A DNA stretch of 64,000 nucleotides from Salinimonas profundi (lineage in GTDB: Bacteria; Pseudomonadota; Gammaproteobacteria; Enterobacterales; Alteromonadaceae): contig NZ_JABBXD010000002.1 of assembly GCF_014750655.1 (NCBI RefSeq), positions 421,636 to 485,635 on the forward strand, written 5' to 3'. Positions 15,724 to 25,295 of this stretch are shown here, one piece after another. The translations under genes and the position numbers were made by a program. The notes beneath the pieces were generated by a model. It did not search any database. It saw only the letters and a list, made by a program, of their open reading frames with translations, and was not told where the DNA came from. Position 1 is the stretch's first letter. The number at the start of each line of letters is the position of its first letter.

Positions 15724-17775
15724 TTACCTGGCCGCCGATAAAATGGTATCAAAAAGTTCCTGCGCGGTGGAAAGGATCCGCGCCGCCGCTGCATAAGACT
15801 GCTGGTAACGAATAAGATTCGCCGCCTCTTCATCCAGGCTGACTCCTGACACGGAGTCAAACCATGACTGCGATTGTTCTTTCATCGCCTCAGCTGCCTG
15901 CAAAGACACATCTGCTGTCGAGGACTTTTCCCCTACCCTTCCCACCAGCGAGGAATAGGCATCGTGTAAGGTGCGAGTCTGACTCGCAGAATTCGTACTT
16001 AACTGTACCACGCCTTTTTTCTGAATTTCTGCCAGCTTTACAGCATTCGTATTGTCATTAATACCCTGCGAATTATAACCCAGGTTAAACGCATCCCCGG
16101 CCGCTGGCTGACCACTTAAAGAGAAATCATATCCGGGATAATCGGCACCAAAGCCGGCTTGCTTTAGTAAATCATTATAGTTATTGCCCACAGTAGCAGA
16201 AGCAAGCGTATTTCCTGCACTATCCAGCACGTCAAAATCAGTAGCAGAAGTGAAGACAACCTTAACCGGCGCCTCTGTACCGGCACTGGGTGGTGTGGCA
16301 ATGCCGCCGGCACCATCAAAGGCAGACACATCGTACTCGGTATTTGTCACATTCACTGCGCTCACTCTGGCATCACCCAGGTTGGCAGAACCGGATTCAA
16401 CGCGCAGCGGAGAAGCAAAGGCCAAATCTTCCGGACGCTCTGTAGCCAATGACAGATTGGATGCGATAGCTTTGGTGGGTTGCAACAAAAATGCATCGTC
16501 GACAGCGTAAGGATTTGCAGCGTCGAACTCAATTTCCATTCCGCCGGGAATTTCAGTAAAGCCACCGGTAACTACGCTAAGACCGGTGTAAATTAGCGGA
16601 TCTCCGTTCTGATCACGCTTTGGTGTGCCATCGGCACTTATCATATGAACATCAAAGGTCGCAGGAGCACCCGCCCCATCTACTGAGGTCACCACAACCT
16701 TTAAATCAGCATCGGTCACTTCATTGCCTTTACCCGGCGTGAACCGACCGGCCATCGTCAGACTGTTATCAGAATTATCAAAATTAAGCCCGGAAAGCTC
16801 CGGCAGACTGAAAATATCACCGCCTAGCTGCATGTCCATATCCATGCCCAGTCTATTTTGCGCATTGACCGCATCGGCCATGGCAACGGCAATCTGGCCT
16901 ATATCCCGTTGAGCAGGGCTGAGGATTTCGTTACGAAAACGGAACAAGCCACCCAGACTACCGCCTAGCCTATCTTCTGTAATGGGCACTGATGCCTGAG
17001 GCTGGCTATCTACCATATTAAATGCCAGCTGAAGATGCTTTTGACCCGTGTCGGCACCGGTTTTTAGCTCAAAGATGTTAAAGCCGCCGTTTTCAAGTAC
17101 CACCGATTCGCCAGAGCTTAAGTTAACGGCCTTTGTCCCATTTTTATTTTCCCGCACCTCAATGGACATCATTTCGGCCAGTTGATTAATGGCCTTGTCA
17201 CGTTCATTCAGTAAGGTGTTGGGCTGATCGTTACTGGCCCCCTGCATGCTAAGTATTTTCTGGTTTAAATCACCGATGTTCTGTATCAGTTCGTTAGCCT
17301 GAGTCACTTGCGCATCAAATTCGAGGTTTAGCTCTTTTTCTTTCGCCAGCAAGTAGTCCGAGGATGTGGACATCCTGTACAGTAGCCCCTGCGCTTCTCC
17401 TAACACTGACTGCCGCGATGCAAGATTCGTAGGATCGTCGGCTGCGGTTTGTAAAGCAGAGAAAAACTTGCTCAGCCCGGTCGACAACGCATTGGCCTCA
17501 CCGGCCAGCAGATTATCAATAGCGCTGGCTTTTTGTTTAAAGGCTTCTAATTCGCCAACGGCGGTAATATCACGGCGCAACTGATTCTGCGCAAAGGTAT
17601 TGATAACACGTTCTGTGGTGCCCCGGCCGGCCCCCTGTGTATTGGAATTGGTAAAAACAGTTTGTTCACGAACATAGCCTTCAGTATTGACGTTCGCGAT
17701 ATTATTGGATGTAGTTTGCAGCAGCTTGTTACTGGCGCTTACACCGCTGTTGGCAATAGAAAATAAATCAATCAC
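15724..17775 (-). CDS. flgK: Hook-filament junction protein FlgK (HAP1)
   Basis: A 683-residue FlgK. The N-terminal rod-family motif LLQTTSNNIANVNTEGYVRE is at about residues 18-37, the C-terminal helix ends SGVSLDEEAANLIRYQQSYA then AAARILSTAQELFDTIL, and the middle is a long variable region rich in Asp, Ala and Ser. The length is on the long side for FlgK but normal for marine gammaproteobacteria. The start is GTG at 17775 with GAGGA 8 bases upstream. It lies 21 bases downstream of flgJ. Confidence 0.96.
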   Translation of the reverse strand: MIDLFSIANSGVSASNKLLQTTSNNIANVNTEGYVREQTVFTNSNTQGAGRGTTERVINTFAQNQLRRDITAVGELEAFKQKASAIDNLLAGEANALSTGLSKFFSALQTAADDPTNLASRQSVLGEAQGLLYRMSTSSDYLLAKEKELNLEFDAQVTQANELIQNIGDLNQKILSMQGASNDQPNTLLNERDKAINQLAEMMSIEVRENKNGTKAVNLSSGESVVLENGGFNIFELKTGADTGQKHLQLAFNMVDSQPQASVPITEDRLGGSLGGLFRFRNEILSPAQRDIGQIAVAMADAVNAQNRLGMDMDMQLGGDIFSLPELSGLNFDNSDNSLTMAGRFTPGKGNEVTDADLKVVVTSVDGAGAPATFDVHMISADGTPKRDQNGDPLIYTGLSVVTGGFTEIPGGMEIEFDAANPYAVDDAFLLQPTKAIASNLSLATERPEDLAFASPLRVESGSANLGDARVSAVNVTNTEYDVSAFDGAGGIATPPSAGTEAPVKVVFTSATDFDVLDSAGNTLASATVGNNYNDLLKQAGFGADYPGYDFSLSGQPAAGDAFNLGYNSQGINDNTNAVKLAEIQKKGVVQLSTNSASQTRTLHDAYSSLVGRVGEKSSTADVSLQAAEAMKEQSQSWFDSVSGVSLDEEAANLIRYQQSYAAAARILSTAQELFDTILSAAR

Positions 17776-17796
17776 TGTACCAATCCTCTTACCCGC

Positions 17797-18750
17797 TTAC
17801 GGCTGGAAACCATTCAAAGTGTTACCCCGGTATACCGACATGAGCTTGTCCGCATAGGCAGGATCCGTGGCATAGCCGGCTTGCTGCAAGGCATTAAAAT
17901 AAGCCTGACTATCCTGGCTTTCAGACACCGCTTTTTCATAGCGGGGGCTGGATTGCAAAAAGCGCACATAATCCTGCATGGCTTCATCAATGGAATCGTA
18001 AGACCGGAATGCCGCCTTTTGCTTTGACGGCATGCCTTTGTCAAATTCCAGCGTGTCCACCACAGCCTGCTTACCTTGCCACCCTTTATCTGCCTTAATA
18101 CCAAACAAATTGTAAGAAGGGGTGCCACTGCCATCATGAATCACATACTGTCCCCAGCCCGTTTCCACGGCAGCCTGAGCAATAATCGCCTTGGGATCGC
18201 CACCCAGTTGTTCCGCCGCTTTTTGAGCGTGTGGATAGAGTGCTTCTATAAATGCGTTTTGATCAGCTGCGATTGGCGCTTTATAAGCTGGCCCGACAGG
18301 AGCTGGACTGTTCGGCAAAACTGCATCCTGGGCAGTTTGCACATCGTTAACGGCTTGTCGGTTGATGGACGACAAGTTACCGTCACCGCGAATAACGCTG
18401 GCGGAGGTATAATCAGGATTATTCTGACCCAGCTGTTTCACGATCAGGTCAGCCAGTCCCAGCCCGCCGTTTGAACTTAAGTCTACGGCAAGCTGCTGGT
18501 CATGCATGTCACGATAAAACTTTACCTGCTGGGAATTAAACGGACTGTCTTCATCCGCCATTGCCTCTTGCGCTTTACGCATCGACTTGAGCATCATCTG
18601 CACAAAAATCGCTTCAAATTGTTTGGCCGTTTCCTGTAGCGCGCTTTGATCTTCGCCTTTTGCAATAGCCTCGCGCAGATTGTTCAGACTACTGACATCA
18701 TGAACGTTTCGCGCCATTTCCATTTGATTACGGGTGTGCAGCGTATCCAT
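17797..18750 (-). CDS. flgJ: Rod assembly scaffold and peptidoglycan hydrolase FlgJ
   Basis: A 317-residue two-domain FlgJ. Residues 1-110 are the rod cap domain (AKQFEAIFVQMMLKSMRKA and FYRDMHDQQLAVDLS). Residues 150-315 are a glycosaminidase domain that opens peptidoglycan for the growing rod; the catalytic Glu is E196 in AAVETGWGQ, followed by YNLFGIKADKGW. The Ser/Pro/Ala linker between the domains is short. The start ATG shares one base with the flgI stop (TGATG), so translation is probably coupled. The single-gene two-domain form is typical of gammaproteobacteria. Confidence 0.96.
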   Translation of the reverse strand: MDTLHTRNQMEMARNVHDVSSLNNLREAIAKGEDQSALQETAKQFEAIFVQMMLKSMRKAQEAMADEDSPFNSQQVKFYRDMHDQQLAVDLSSNGGLGLADLIVKQLGQNNPDYTSASVIRGDGNLSSINRQAVNDVQTAQDAVLPNSPAPVGPAYKAPIAADQNAFIEALYPHAQKAAEQLGGDPKAIIAQAAVETGWGQYVIHDGSGTPSYNLFGIKADKGWQGKQAVVDTLEFDKGMPSKQKAAFRSYDSIDEAMQDYVRFLQSSPRYEKAVSESQDSQAYFNALQQAGYATDPAYADKLMSVYRGNTLNGFQP

Positions 18751-19862
18751 CAGATGACCACCAACTCGCCACGCAATGCGCCGGCCTGACGCAACGCTTC
18801 CAATATTGCCATCAAATCACCCGGTGCTGCGCCCACTTCATTGACCGCTCTGACCAGCTGATCAAGGGTGACACCCGGCTCAAATTTGAACATTCTGCTG
18901 TCAGCCAGATCGACATCTACGATGGATTGCGTTGTAACCGCAGTATTACCATCGGCAAACGCATTAGGCTGAGACACCTGTTGATTTTCAGAAATTGTAA
19001 CCGTAAGACCGCCATGCGTAATCGCTGCCGGCAGAAGCCTGACATCCTGACCGATGACAATGGTACCGGTACGGCTGTTGATAACAACACGGGCGGGGGC
19101 TTCTGCTGCCTCAAACTCAAAATTTTCAAGCACAGCTAAAAACCCTACTCGCTGCCCGGCATCGCGCGGAGCAGTCACTTTAACCGAAGCGGCATCCAGT
19201 GGCGTGGCAATGCTATAGCCTTTATCCGGATCAGCCCCAAGACGCTGATTAATGGTATCCGCCAGGCGTTTGGCCGTCGTAAAATCAGGATAGTGCAGGT
19301 TCAGTGTCAGCGAATCGCCGGCCGCGAAGCCACTGGGCACCGCCTGTTCGACTAATGCTCCGTTAGGAATCCGGCCAACGGTGGGCGTATTGATGACAAT
19401 CTTGGACCCATCATTACCCTGCGCGCCAAAACCACTGACTACCAGGCTGCCCTGTGCTACAGCGTAGACCTTTCCGTCCACCCCTTTCAAAAAGGTCTGA
19501 AGCAACGTACCACCTTGCAGGCTGCTGGCCTCACCCACCGACGACACGGTCACATCAATCGTCTGACCAGGCTTGGTAAACGCAGGTAGCTCTGCATGAA
19601 CCGCGACCGCTGCCACATTCTTAATTTTAGGCTTGGTATTCGGATCCAGACTAATGCCAAAATTGGTCAGCATGGTGCGAAAGCTTTGCTCGGTAAACGG
19701 GCTCTGCTCGCCAGTGCCTGGCAGACCCACCACAAGACCATAACCAATAAGCTGGTTGGATCGCACGCCCTGAATACTGGCCACATCTTTTATACGCTGG
19801 GCTGATGCCTGTGCAGCGCACAGTAAAATCATCAAACCAAAGAGCACTTTCACCGCTTTCAT
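18750..19862 (-). CDS. flgI: Flagellar P-ring protein FlgI
   Basis: A 370-residue FlgI started at the ATG at 19862, which has AGGAG 6 bases upstream; two upstream in-frame codons exist but fall inside that site. A Sec signal peptide ([20 protein letters not shown], cut near ASA) precedes the family start [20 protein letters not shown]. Other family segments are [12 protein letters not shown] and the C-terminal [20 protein letters not shown]. It forms the periplasmic P ring around the rod in peptidoglycan. It follows flgH closely and overlaps flgJ by one base. Confidence 0.97.
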   Translation of the reverse strand: MKAVKVLFGLMILLCAAQASAQRIKDVASIQGVRSNQLIGYGLVVGLPGTGEQSPFTEQSFRTMLTNFGISLDPNTKPKIKNVAAVAVHAELPAFTKPGQTIDVTVSSVGEASSLQGGTLLQTFLKGVDGKVYAVAQGSLVVSGFGAQGNDGSKIVINTPTVGRIPNGALVEQAVPSGFAAGDSLTLNLHYPDFTTAKRLADTINQRLGADPDKGYSIATPLDAASVKVTAPRDAGQRVGFLAVLENFEFEAAEAPARVVINSRTGTIVIGQDVRLLPAAITHGGLTVTISENQQVSQPNAFADGNTAVTTQSIVDVDLADSRMFKFEPGVTLDQLVRAVNEVGAAPGDLMAILEALRQAGALRGELVVI

Positions 19863-19871
19863 AACCACTCC

Positions 19872-20552
19872 TTAAAACGGCCAGTATTGAGAGGCAAAAA
19901 ACTGGGTCAGCCAGCCTTTTTCCTGCGCCCGGGCAAAGCTTCCAGTACCACTGTACTGAATGCGGGCATTAGCAACTTTCGTTGAAACAATTTCATTTTC
20001 CGGGCTGATGTCGGCCGGACGAATAATGCCGGTCAGCCGGATATACTCATCACCCTGGTTCAGCGTCAGCCACTTTTCGCCGCGTATTACCAGGTTCTGA
20101 TTGGGCAGCACATCAACCACGGTGACTGAAATGGCGCCCGATAGGCTGTTTCGTTGATTGGCCTGCGCATCACCGGCAAATTCATTGGCTGCGTTTACGC
20201 CAAGCTGTATGGACTCGCCTCCGATATTTACCGCGTTGCCGCCCAGCCCGATAATAGGCTGCACATCAACGCCGGTTTCTTTTGACGTCGTTGTACCGGC
20301 CGATTTTGTTGCGTTGGTATTTTCACGCAGTGTGACGGTGATGATGTCGCCAACCCGGCGTGCGGTCACATCCGAATAGAGGCTGTTTGCCATATAAGGC
20401 TTAAACAGCGCGCCATCTTCAGCAATATGCTCGCGAGGGATATTTGGCACCACCGGTGCAAAAGAGGGATCATTGGCCTGAACCGGTGGCTTGGGTGTAC
20501 TGTTACACCCTGCCAGTACCATTGCACTGAAAACCGCTACGAAAATACGCAT
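19872..20552 (-). CDS. flgH: Flagellar L-ring lipoprotein FlgH
   Basis: A 226-residue lipoprotein with a lipobox LAGC at residues 13-16 (Cys16 is the lipidated residue). Family segments include SLYSDVTARRVGDIITVTLR (about 57-76), the central SGAISVTVVDVLPNQNLVIR (about 139-158), and IRPADISPENEIVSTKVANA near the end. It forms the outer-membrane L ring. The Gly/Ser/Thr-rich loop in the middle is normal for FlgH. It lies 11 bases after flgG and 9 bases before flgI in one operon. Confidence 0.97.
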   Translation of the reverse strand: MRIFVAVFSAMVLAGCNSTPKPPVQANDPSFAPVVPNIPREHIAEDGALFKPYMANSLYSDVTARRVGDIITVTLRENTNATKSAGTTTSKETGVDVQPIIGLGGNAVNIGGESIQLGVNAANEFAGDAQANQRNSLSGAISVTVVDVLPNQNLVIRGEKWLTLNQGDEYIRLTGIIRPADISPENEIVSTKVANARIQYSGTGSFARAQEKGWLTQFFASQYWPF

Positions 20553-20563
20553 AAGACTACTCG

Positions 20564-21352
20564 TTATAGCTGCTGAATAACCTGACCAAGCATTTGGTCC
20601 ACAGACGAAATGACTTTTGAGTTCATTTCATACAGGCGCTGACTTTCAATCAGATTCACCAGCTCCTCCGTCACGTTCACGTTTGACGTTTCCAGTGTTC
20701 CCTGAGAAATCGTCCCAAGCCCTTGCAGACCCGGTACACCCTGAATCGGTGCGCCGCTTGAGGCCGTTTCTACAAACAGATTCTGACCGGTAGGTTGCAA
20801 GCCGGTGGGGTTGATAAAGTCGGCCACGTTAATTTGTCCCAGAACCTGCGGTTCAGCCTGCCCACGCATGGAAGCAGAGACCTCACCGTCCTGTGAAATA
20901 GAAATTTGCTGCGCGTCTTCAGGCACGGTAATTTCCGGCTGCAAAAGAAAGCCTGCGCCCGCGGTGACGATTTGCCCCTGATCATTTAATGAGAACTGAC
21001 CATTACGCGTATACGCTATCGACCCGTCAGGTTGCAGAATTTCAAAGTAACCGCGCCCCTGAATAGACATATCCAGCGAGTTTTCCGTGCTTTGAATATT
21101 ACCCTGTGTATGGGCTTTTTGCGTGGCCACCACTTTAGACCCGGACCCTAGCATCAGTCCTGAGGGACGCTCAGTGTCTGCTGATGATCGGCCACCCGGC
21201 TGATTGATATTCTGATACAGCAAGTCTTCAAATACCGCGCGATCCTTTTTAAACCCTACTGTTGATGCGTTGGCCAGGTTGTTGGAAACCACCGAAACAT
21301 CGGTTTGTGCAGCGTCTAGACCTGTCTTACTAATCCACAATGCCGGATGCAT
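20564..21352 (-). CDS. flgG: Distal rod protein FlgG
   Basis: A 262-residue rod protein. The N-terminal rod motif is seen at DVSVVSNNLANASTVGFKKD (about residues 17-36), the SLDMSIQGRGYFEI core lies near residues 87-100, and the C-terminal NVTEELVNLIESQRLYEMNS is the matching partner helix. FlgG makes the long distal rod that crosses the P and L rings. The length is typical (about 260). It sits between flgF and flgH with a 52-base gap after flgF. Confidence 0.97.
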   Translation of the reverse strand: MHPALWISKTGLDAAQTDVSVVSNNLANASTVGFKKDRAVFEDLLYQNINQPGGRSSADTERPSGLMLGSGSKVVATQKAHTQGNIQSTENSLDMSIQGRGYFEILQPDGSIAYTRNGQFSLNDQGQIVTAGAGFLLQPEITVPEDAQQISISQDGEVSASMRGQAEPQVLGQINVADFINPTGLQPTGQNLFVETASSGAPIQGVPGLQGLGTISQGTLETSNVNVTEELVNLIESQRLYEMNSKVISSVDQMLGQVIQQL

Positions 21353-21404
21353 ACTCTACTCCTCAAGCGTTTGGGCGGGCTTACCGCCGGGCTTGTAATC
21401 TAAT

Positions 21405-22148
21405 TTATAGAATTCTTAATAACATGTTGCCGCGGGTGGATAATTCATCCGCTTTTTTCATCATTTTGACCTGCATTTCGTAATGCCTTTGCAGGCTGAT
21501 CATATCGACCATTTCATCTACTGCGTTTACATTCGAGCCTTCGACCATACCGGAACGAACCTGCACCTGTGGGTCAGCATTTAACACCGCCCCATCTTTG
21601 GTATGAAACAAGCCATCAGCACCGCGCTGAATACTGTTTAAATCCGGGTTCACCAACTTAAGCCGCCCAACCTCCTGCGAGACTGTCTCCGGTGCGCCGA
21701 CAGGGCGGACAGAGATAGTGCCGTCAGAGGCGATGTTCAGATTATCCAGTGGCACTGGCAAATAAATCGGGCCGTTGTCGCCCATGGCAATGTTGCCATG
21801 CATGTCCGTCAAAACTCCGTCAGGGCCAAGCTGAAAACTCCCGTCGCGGGATAAGGCTTCTTTTCCGTCAGCCCCCTGCATGGCAAACCAGCCATTGCCC
21901 TGAATAGCAACGTCAAGTTCCCGTCCCGTCTGCACCATCGCACCACCTTCGTAGTTATTTGACGGACTTTCGGTCATTGAAAACACGCGAGTCGGCAAAC
22001 CTTCGCCGTAAGCCGGCATTGCTCTTGCCTGTTCCAGCTGTGCTTTAAAGCCTGTGGTCTGCGCATTCGCCAGATTATTGGCTCTGACACCAGTGGCCAG
22101 AAGGTCTTGTTTGGCGCCGCTTGCAGCGATATACAGAAGTTTATCCAT
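21405..22148 (-). CDS. flgF: Proximal rod protein FlgF
   Basis: A 247-residue rod protein with the N-terminal segment YIAASGAKQDLLATGVRANN followed by LANAQTTGFKA, the core ELDVAIQGNGWFAMQG, and the C-terminal EGSNVNAVDEMVDMISLQRH. It begins the downstream half of the rod operon: a terminator after flgE and a near-consensus sigma-54 site lie directly upstream, so flgFGHIJKL has its own start of transcription besides any readthrough from flgBCDE. Confidence 0.96.
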   Translation of the reverse strand: MDKLLYIAASGAKQDLLATGVRANNLANAQTTGFKAQLEQARAMPAYGEGLPTRVFSMTESPSNNYEGGAMVQTGRELDVAIQGNGWFAMQGADGKEALSRDGSFQLGPDGVLTDMHGNIAMGDNGPIYLPVPLDNLNIASDGTISVRPVGAPETVSQEVGRLKLVNPDLNSIQRGADGLFHTKDGAVLNADPQVQVRSGMVEGSNVNAVDEMVDMISLQRHYEMQVKMMKKADELSTRGNMLLRIL

Positions 22149-22189
22149 GACTGACTTTTGACGTTTTTATGTGTAGTTACCCTTAATTC

Positions 22190-22205
22190 TGCAAGGGTAG
22201 TGCCA
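22190..22205 (-). promoter_or_regulatory. Sigma-54 (-24/-12) promoter of flgF
   Basis: On the minus strand TGGCACTACCCTTGCA, against the consensus TGGCAC-N5-TTGCA. The GG and GC pairs are 10 bases apart, as required. It lies between the flgE terminator and the flgF start, about 42 bases before the ATG. Confidence 0.85.
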
Positions 22206-22234
22206 AAAGTGAACAATTAGGTGGTGCAGATAAT

Positions 22235-22257
22235 AAAAGGGCCGCAGAATGCGGCCC
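22235..22257 (-). terminator. Rho-independent terminator after flgE
   Basis: GGGCCGC and GCGGCCC form a perfect 7-base GC-rich stem with a 5-base loop, followed on the minus strand by TTTTATTAT. It starts 23 bases past the flgE stop and splits flgBCDE from flgFGHIJKL. Confidence 0.85.
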
Positions 22258-22279
22258 CCCGAACGGTGTGAGTAATCGT

Positions 22280-23665
22280 TTATCGAATATTCAAAATGGT
22301 CTGGTTAAGCTGATTGTTGGCTTCCAGCGCTTTTGAACTTGCCTGGAAGTTACGCTGTGCAATGATCAAATCAATAAGCTCTGTGGTCAGGTTCACGTTA
22401 GCCTGCTCAAGGGCCGAAGAGTTAATCTCACCGAAGGTACCTGTGGTTGCCTCACCCGCCAGGGCTTCACCGGACTCGAGGCTTTCTTTCCACTGGGTAC
22501 TGCTTTCCTGCGTCAGACCCTGTTCATTGGCGAAACGTACCAGCGCTACCCGTACGATGGGCTCAGAGGTACCATTGGAGAACGTTGCACGAACCAAACC
22601 GTCCGCGCCGATGTCAATTCCTGTCAGACGCCCCACCGGCAACCCATCCTGCTCCAGTGACGTTACCTCAAAACTAGACGCAAACTGTGTGGGTTCGTTA
22701 GGTGTTGCATTACCCGGCTCAAGATTAAAATCCACAGAGATTTGTTGACCATCGTCCGAACCATTGGTCAGGATACCTTGACCCAGCGATTCCGTCTGAA
22801 TTTTAAAGTCAGTCTGTGCATTGCCGTCAGGCGACTCAATGCCAATGAAGTCACCACCAGCACTGAACTTCATGCGCGCTGCCGCAGTGTGATTTCCCGT
22901 GTCCGCGCCCACAGAGTTAGCCGACAACGTAGGATCTGCATCGGTGCCATCAGAGTTAACCAGATCAACCATCTGATCATCGACTGCTGTCGCCACATAC
23001 CATTCATTATCTACGCCTGCGGTATTATCTTTGATAAAATAATATGTCATTACGTGGCTGTCACCCAGTGAGTCATAAACGGTGACCGATGTAGCCGAGT
23101 TATAAGTAAGCGGATCTTTTGGGTCAAATTTTGCCGGATCCTTGCCCTGGTCTGCCGCCGGCAGATTCATTCTGATATCGACTTCACTGGTTGCCTGCGG
23201 CGAACCGGAAGAATCAGGAATACGAACAGGCTCGGTGGTACTAAGTGCAACTGAAGCGCTAGTACCATCTGAGTTAACCGGGAAGCCCAATAGATTGTCG
23301 CCGTTGCTGTTTACCACGAAATTATCTTCATCCAGCTTGAACTGACCAGCACGGGTAAATGAAAAGTCACGCGAGGTGATTTCAGGCACAGTGGCAAAAA
23401 AGCCATTGCCGGTAATCGCCAGATCCAGCGCTGTATTAGTAAACTGCAAACTACCCTGTGAGAACTGCTGGGCAACCTGTTGTGTCAAGACACCATCACC
23501 CACTTTGGTTTTACTGCCAGCCAGCAGGGATGAGGCATATACATCACCAAACTCAGCCCGTGACTCTTTAAAGCCAACGGTATTTACGTTGGCGATGTTG
23601 TTTGAAGTGACATCCAAATCTTTTTGCGCGGCGGATACGCCACTTAATGCAATATTAAAAGACAT
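22280..23665 (-). CDS. flgE: Flagellar hook protein FlgE
   Basis: A 461-residue hook protein. The N-terminal rod/hook motif is KDLDVTSNNIANVNTVGFKE (about residues 15-34), the FTNTALDLAITGNGFFATVP core lies near residues 76-95, and the C-terminal ALEQANVNLTTELIDLIIAQ with RNFQASSKALEANNQ closes the D0 domain. The variable middle (about 130-370) is Asp- and Ser-rich, as in marine species. It is the main building block of the hook. It lies 15 bases downstream of flgD and is followed by a strong terminator. Confidence 0.97.
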   Translation of the reverse strand: MSFNIALSGVSAAQKDLDVTSNNIANVNTVGFKESRAEFGDVYASSLLAGSKTKVGDGVLTQQVAQQFSQGSLQFTNTALDLAITGNGFFATVPEITSRDFSFTRAGQFKLDEDNFVVNSNGDNLLGFPVNSDGTSASVALSTTEPVRIPDSSGSPQATSEVDIRMNLPAADQGKDPAKFDPKDPLTYNSATSVTVYDSLGDSHVMTYYFIKDNTAGVDNEWYVATAVDDQMVDLVNSDGTDADPTLSANSVGADTGNHTAAARMKFSAGGDFIGIESPDGNAQTDFKIQTESLGQGILTNGSDDGQQISVDFNLEPGNATPNEPTQFASSFEVTSLEQDGLPVGRLTGIDIGADGLVRATFSNGTSEPIVRVALVRFANEQGLTQESSTQWKESLESGEALAGEATTGTFGEINSSALEQANVNLTTELIDLIIAQRNFQASSKALEANNQLNQTILNIR

Positions 23666-23680
23666 TTTTTACTTCTCCTG

Positions 23681-24364
23681 CTAGCTGATTTGAATGACAT
23701 CATCAAGATTGATACTGACGTCACCATCCAAATTCAAAATTACGCCCTGGCCACTACCGGCCATGCTTACGCTACCTACATGGCGATTCATCGCCGTAGG
23801 GATGGCAACCCCTTCACCCCGTGCCTGACCAGATGCACTGACCACATACTGACCTGGCGGCATTGGATTGCCCTGTTGATCGGTTCCGTCCCAGGCAAAC
23901 TGAATATTGCCAGCACCCTGGGTACCTGCATCAATGGATTTCACCACTTCACCCTGGGAGTTTTTAATGGTGATCTTCATGTCCTGAACGGTTTCTTCAT
24001 TGACCACAACACCGGAAAAACCAGAGCCGGCACTGCCCATATAGCCAATGTTGCTTTCAACCAATACATTCTGGCCGATTAAGCTGGATGCCTGCAGCGC
24101 CTGATTAGACGTCATTGATGCGGCAAAATCTTTAAACTTGCTGTTAAGATCGGTGATACCTTCAGCCATCGAAAACGATGTCATCTGGGAGACCATCTGG
24201 TCATTATCTACCGGCTTACTGGGGTCCTGATGTGCAAGCTGCTCGGTAAGTAGCGAGAAAAAATCTTCCTGAGACAGTTTTTGCTCACTACCATCCGCTA
24301 CCGGCTTTTTCTCTTCCTGCCAGTACAGATCGTTTATCAGGCCTTTGTTATCTACTGTATTCAC
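23681..24364 (-). CDS. flgD: Hook capping protein FlgD
   Basis: A 227-residue hook cap protein. The conserved N-terminal core LSQEDFFSLLTEQLAHQDPS is at about residues 30-49, followed by NDQMVSQMTSFSMAEGI. The C-terminal half is a FlgD tudor/Ig-like module, with FAWDGTDQQGNPMPPGQYVV as its hallmark. FlgD sits on the growing hook tip and is discarded when FlgK arrives. The start is GTG at 24364 with AGGAA 8 bases upstream. It lies between flgC and flgE in one operon. Confidence 0.96.
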   Translation of the reverse strand: MNTVDNKGLINDLYWQEEKKPVADGSEQKLSQEDFFSLLTEQLAHQDPSKPVDNDQMVSQMTSFSMAEGITDLNSKFKDFAASMTSNQALQASSLIGQNVLVESNIGYMGSAGSGFSGVVVNEETVQDMKITIKNSQGEVVKSIDAGTQGAGNIQFAWDGTDQQGNPMPPGQYVVSASGQARGEGVAIPTAMNRHVGSVSMAGSGQGVILNLDGDVSINLDDVIQIS

Positions 24365-24387
24365 GGTGCGCTTCCTTTACCCTGAAC

Positions 24388-24810
24388 CTACTGACCCTGA
24401 CCCAGCTGCAACACACGACGGAACAACCGCTTTGTGGTATCAGCTACCTGAACATTGGTTTCATACCCTTTAGAGGCAGACAGCATATTGGCCATCTCTT
24501 CAACCACATTCACATTCGGTTTATAGATATAACCGTCTTTATCAGCGAGCGGGTTATTCGGCGCGTACTCCACATTCAGCGGCGCATCACTTTCAACGAT
24601 GCCTTTTACCTGTACACCGGCACCTTTGCTCTGGTGGTCAGTGGCACGCTGTAATTCAGCGGCGAAGACCGGATGACGCGCCTTGTACGTCTCACCATAG
24701 CTGCTGCTGACTGTATTCGCGTTGGCGATGTTACTGGCGGTGGTGTTTAGTCTGACGTTCTCCGCTTCCATTCCGGTGCTAGAGATGTTCATTACATTAA
24801 ATAAGCCCAT
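24388..24810 (-). CDS. flgC: Proximal rod protein FlgC
   Basis: A 140-residue rod protein with the N-terminal motif NVRLNTTASNIANANTVSS (about residues 18-36) and the C-terminal NVNVVEEMANMLSASKGYET. The middle holds VKGIVESDAPLNVEYAPNNP, typical for FlgC. Its ATG shares one base with the flgB stop codon, so the pair is translationally coupled. It is part of the rod together with FlgB, FlgF and FlgG. Confidence 0.97.
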   Translation of the reverse strand: MGLFNVMNISSTGMEAENVRLNTTASNIANANTVSSSYGETYKARHPVFAAELQRATDHQSKGAGVQVKGIVESDAPLNVEYAPNNPLADKDGYIYKPNVNVVEEMANMLSASKGYETNVQVADTTKRLFRRVLQLGQGQ

Positions 24811-25214
24811 TAGCCATTTCCTCCGCTCAGCGCTTTTTTCATGCCTTTTAATTTACCATCAAGAAACTGTAATGAGGCCTGGTAACGCATCCCGTTCTCC
24901 AGAAACGCATTTCGCTCTGACTGCACTTCCACGGTGTTGCCATCGCCGGTGTCCGGCTGATTGGGCACCCGATATTGCAAGTCGAACTGACTGGCTGTCA
25001 TTTTTCCGGCGAAATGTTTATCGCTGGTACGGGTCATAGAACCTTGCTGGTGCTCGCGGGCAGAAGACATCGCTTTGTTAAAATCAATATCTCTTGCTTT
25101 GTAACCAGGGGTATTTGCGTTTGCCAGATTCCCGGCAATCACTTCCATACGCTCTTCGCGTATGTTGACAGCGCGCTGGTGAAAGCCGACAAGTTTATCC
25201 AGATTTATTGCCAT
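24810..25214 (-). CDS. flgB: Proximal rod protein FlgB
   Basis: A 134-residue rod protein when started at the ATG at 25214, which has GAGGAG about 8 bases upstream; a GTG three codons earlier abuts that site and is unlikely. The rod motif MEVIAGNLANANTPGYKARD is at about residues 24-43, and the C-terminal FLENGMRYQASLQFLDGKLK matches FlgB. It is the first gene of flgBCDE and lies about 30 bases after a near-consensus sigma-54 site. Confidence 0.97.
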   Translation of the reverse strand: MAINLDKLVGFHQRAVNIREERMEVIAGNLANANTPGYKARDIDFNKAMSSAREHQQGSMTRTSDKHFAGKMTASQFDLQYRVPNQPDTGDGNTVEVQSERNAFLENGMRYQASLQFLDGKLKGMKKALSGGNG

Positions 25215-25245
25215 AAATGACACTCCTCATTTGCAACGAGGATAG

Positions 25246-25261
25246 TGCAAATGAAGTGCCA
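25246..25261 (-). promoter_or_regulatory. Sigma-54 (-24/-12) promoter of flgB
   Basis: TGGCACTTCATTTGCA on the minus strand matches the -24 and -12 elements of sigma-54 promoters, with GG and GC 10 bases apart. It lies between cheR and flgB, so flgBCDE can be started apart from cheV-cheR. An activator of the FlrC type would be expected to bind upstream, inside cheR. Confidence 0.85.
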
Positions 25262-25295
25262 AATATTTTTTGACACTGCAATTTAAGGCTAAATA

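Noticed and set aside
22314-22748. 144-codon open frame on the plus strand
   Set aside because: It lies fully inside flgE on the opposite strand and has no ribosome binding site; the flgE reading is unmistakable.
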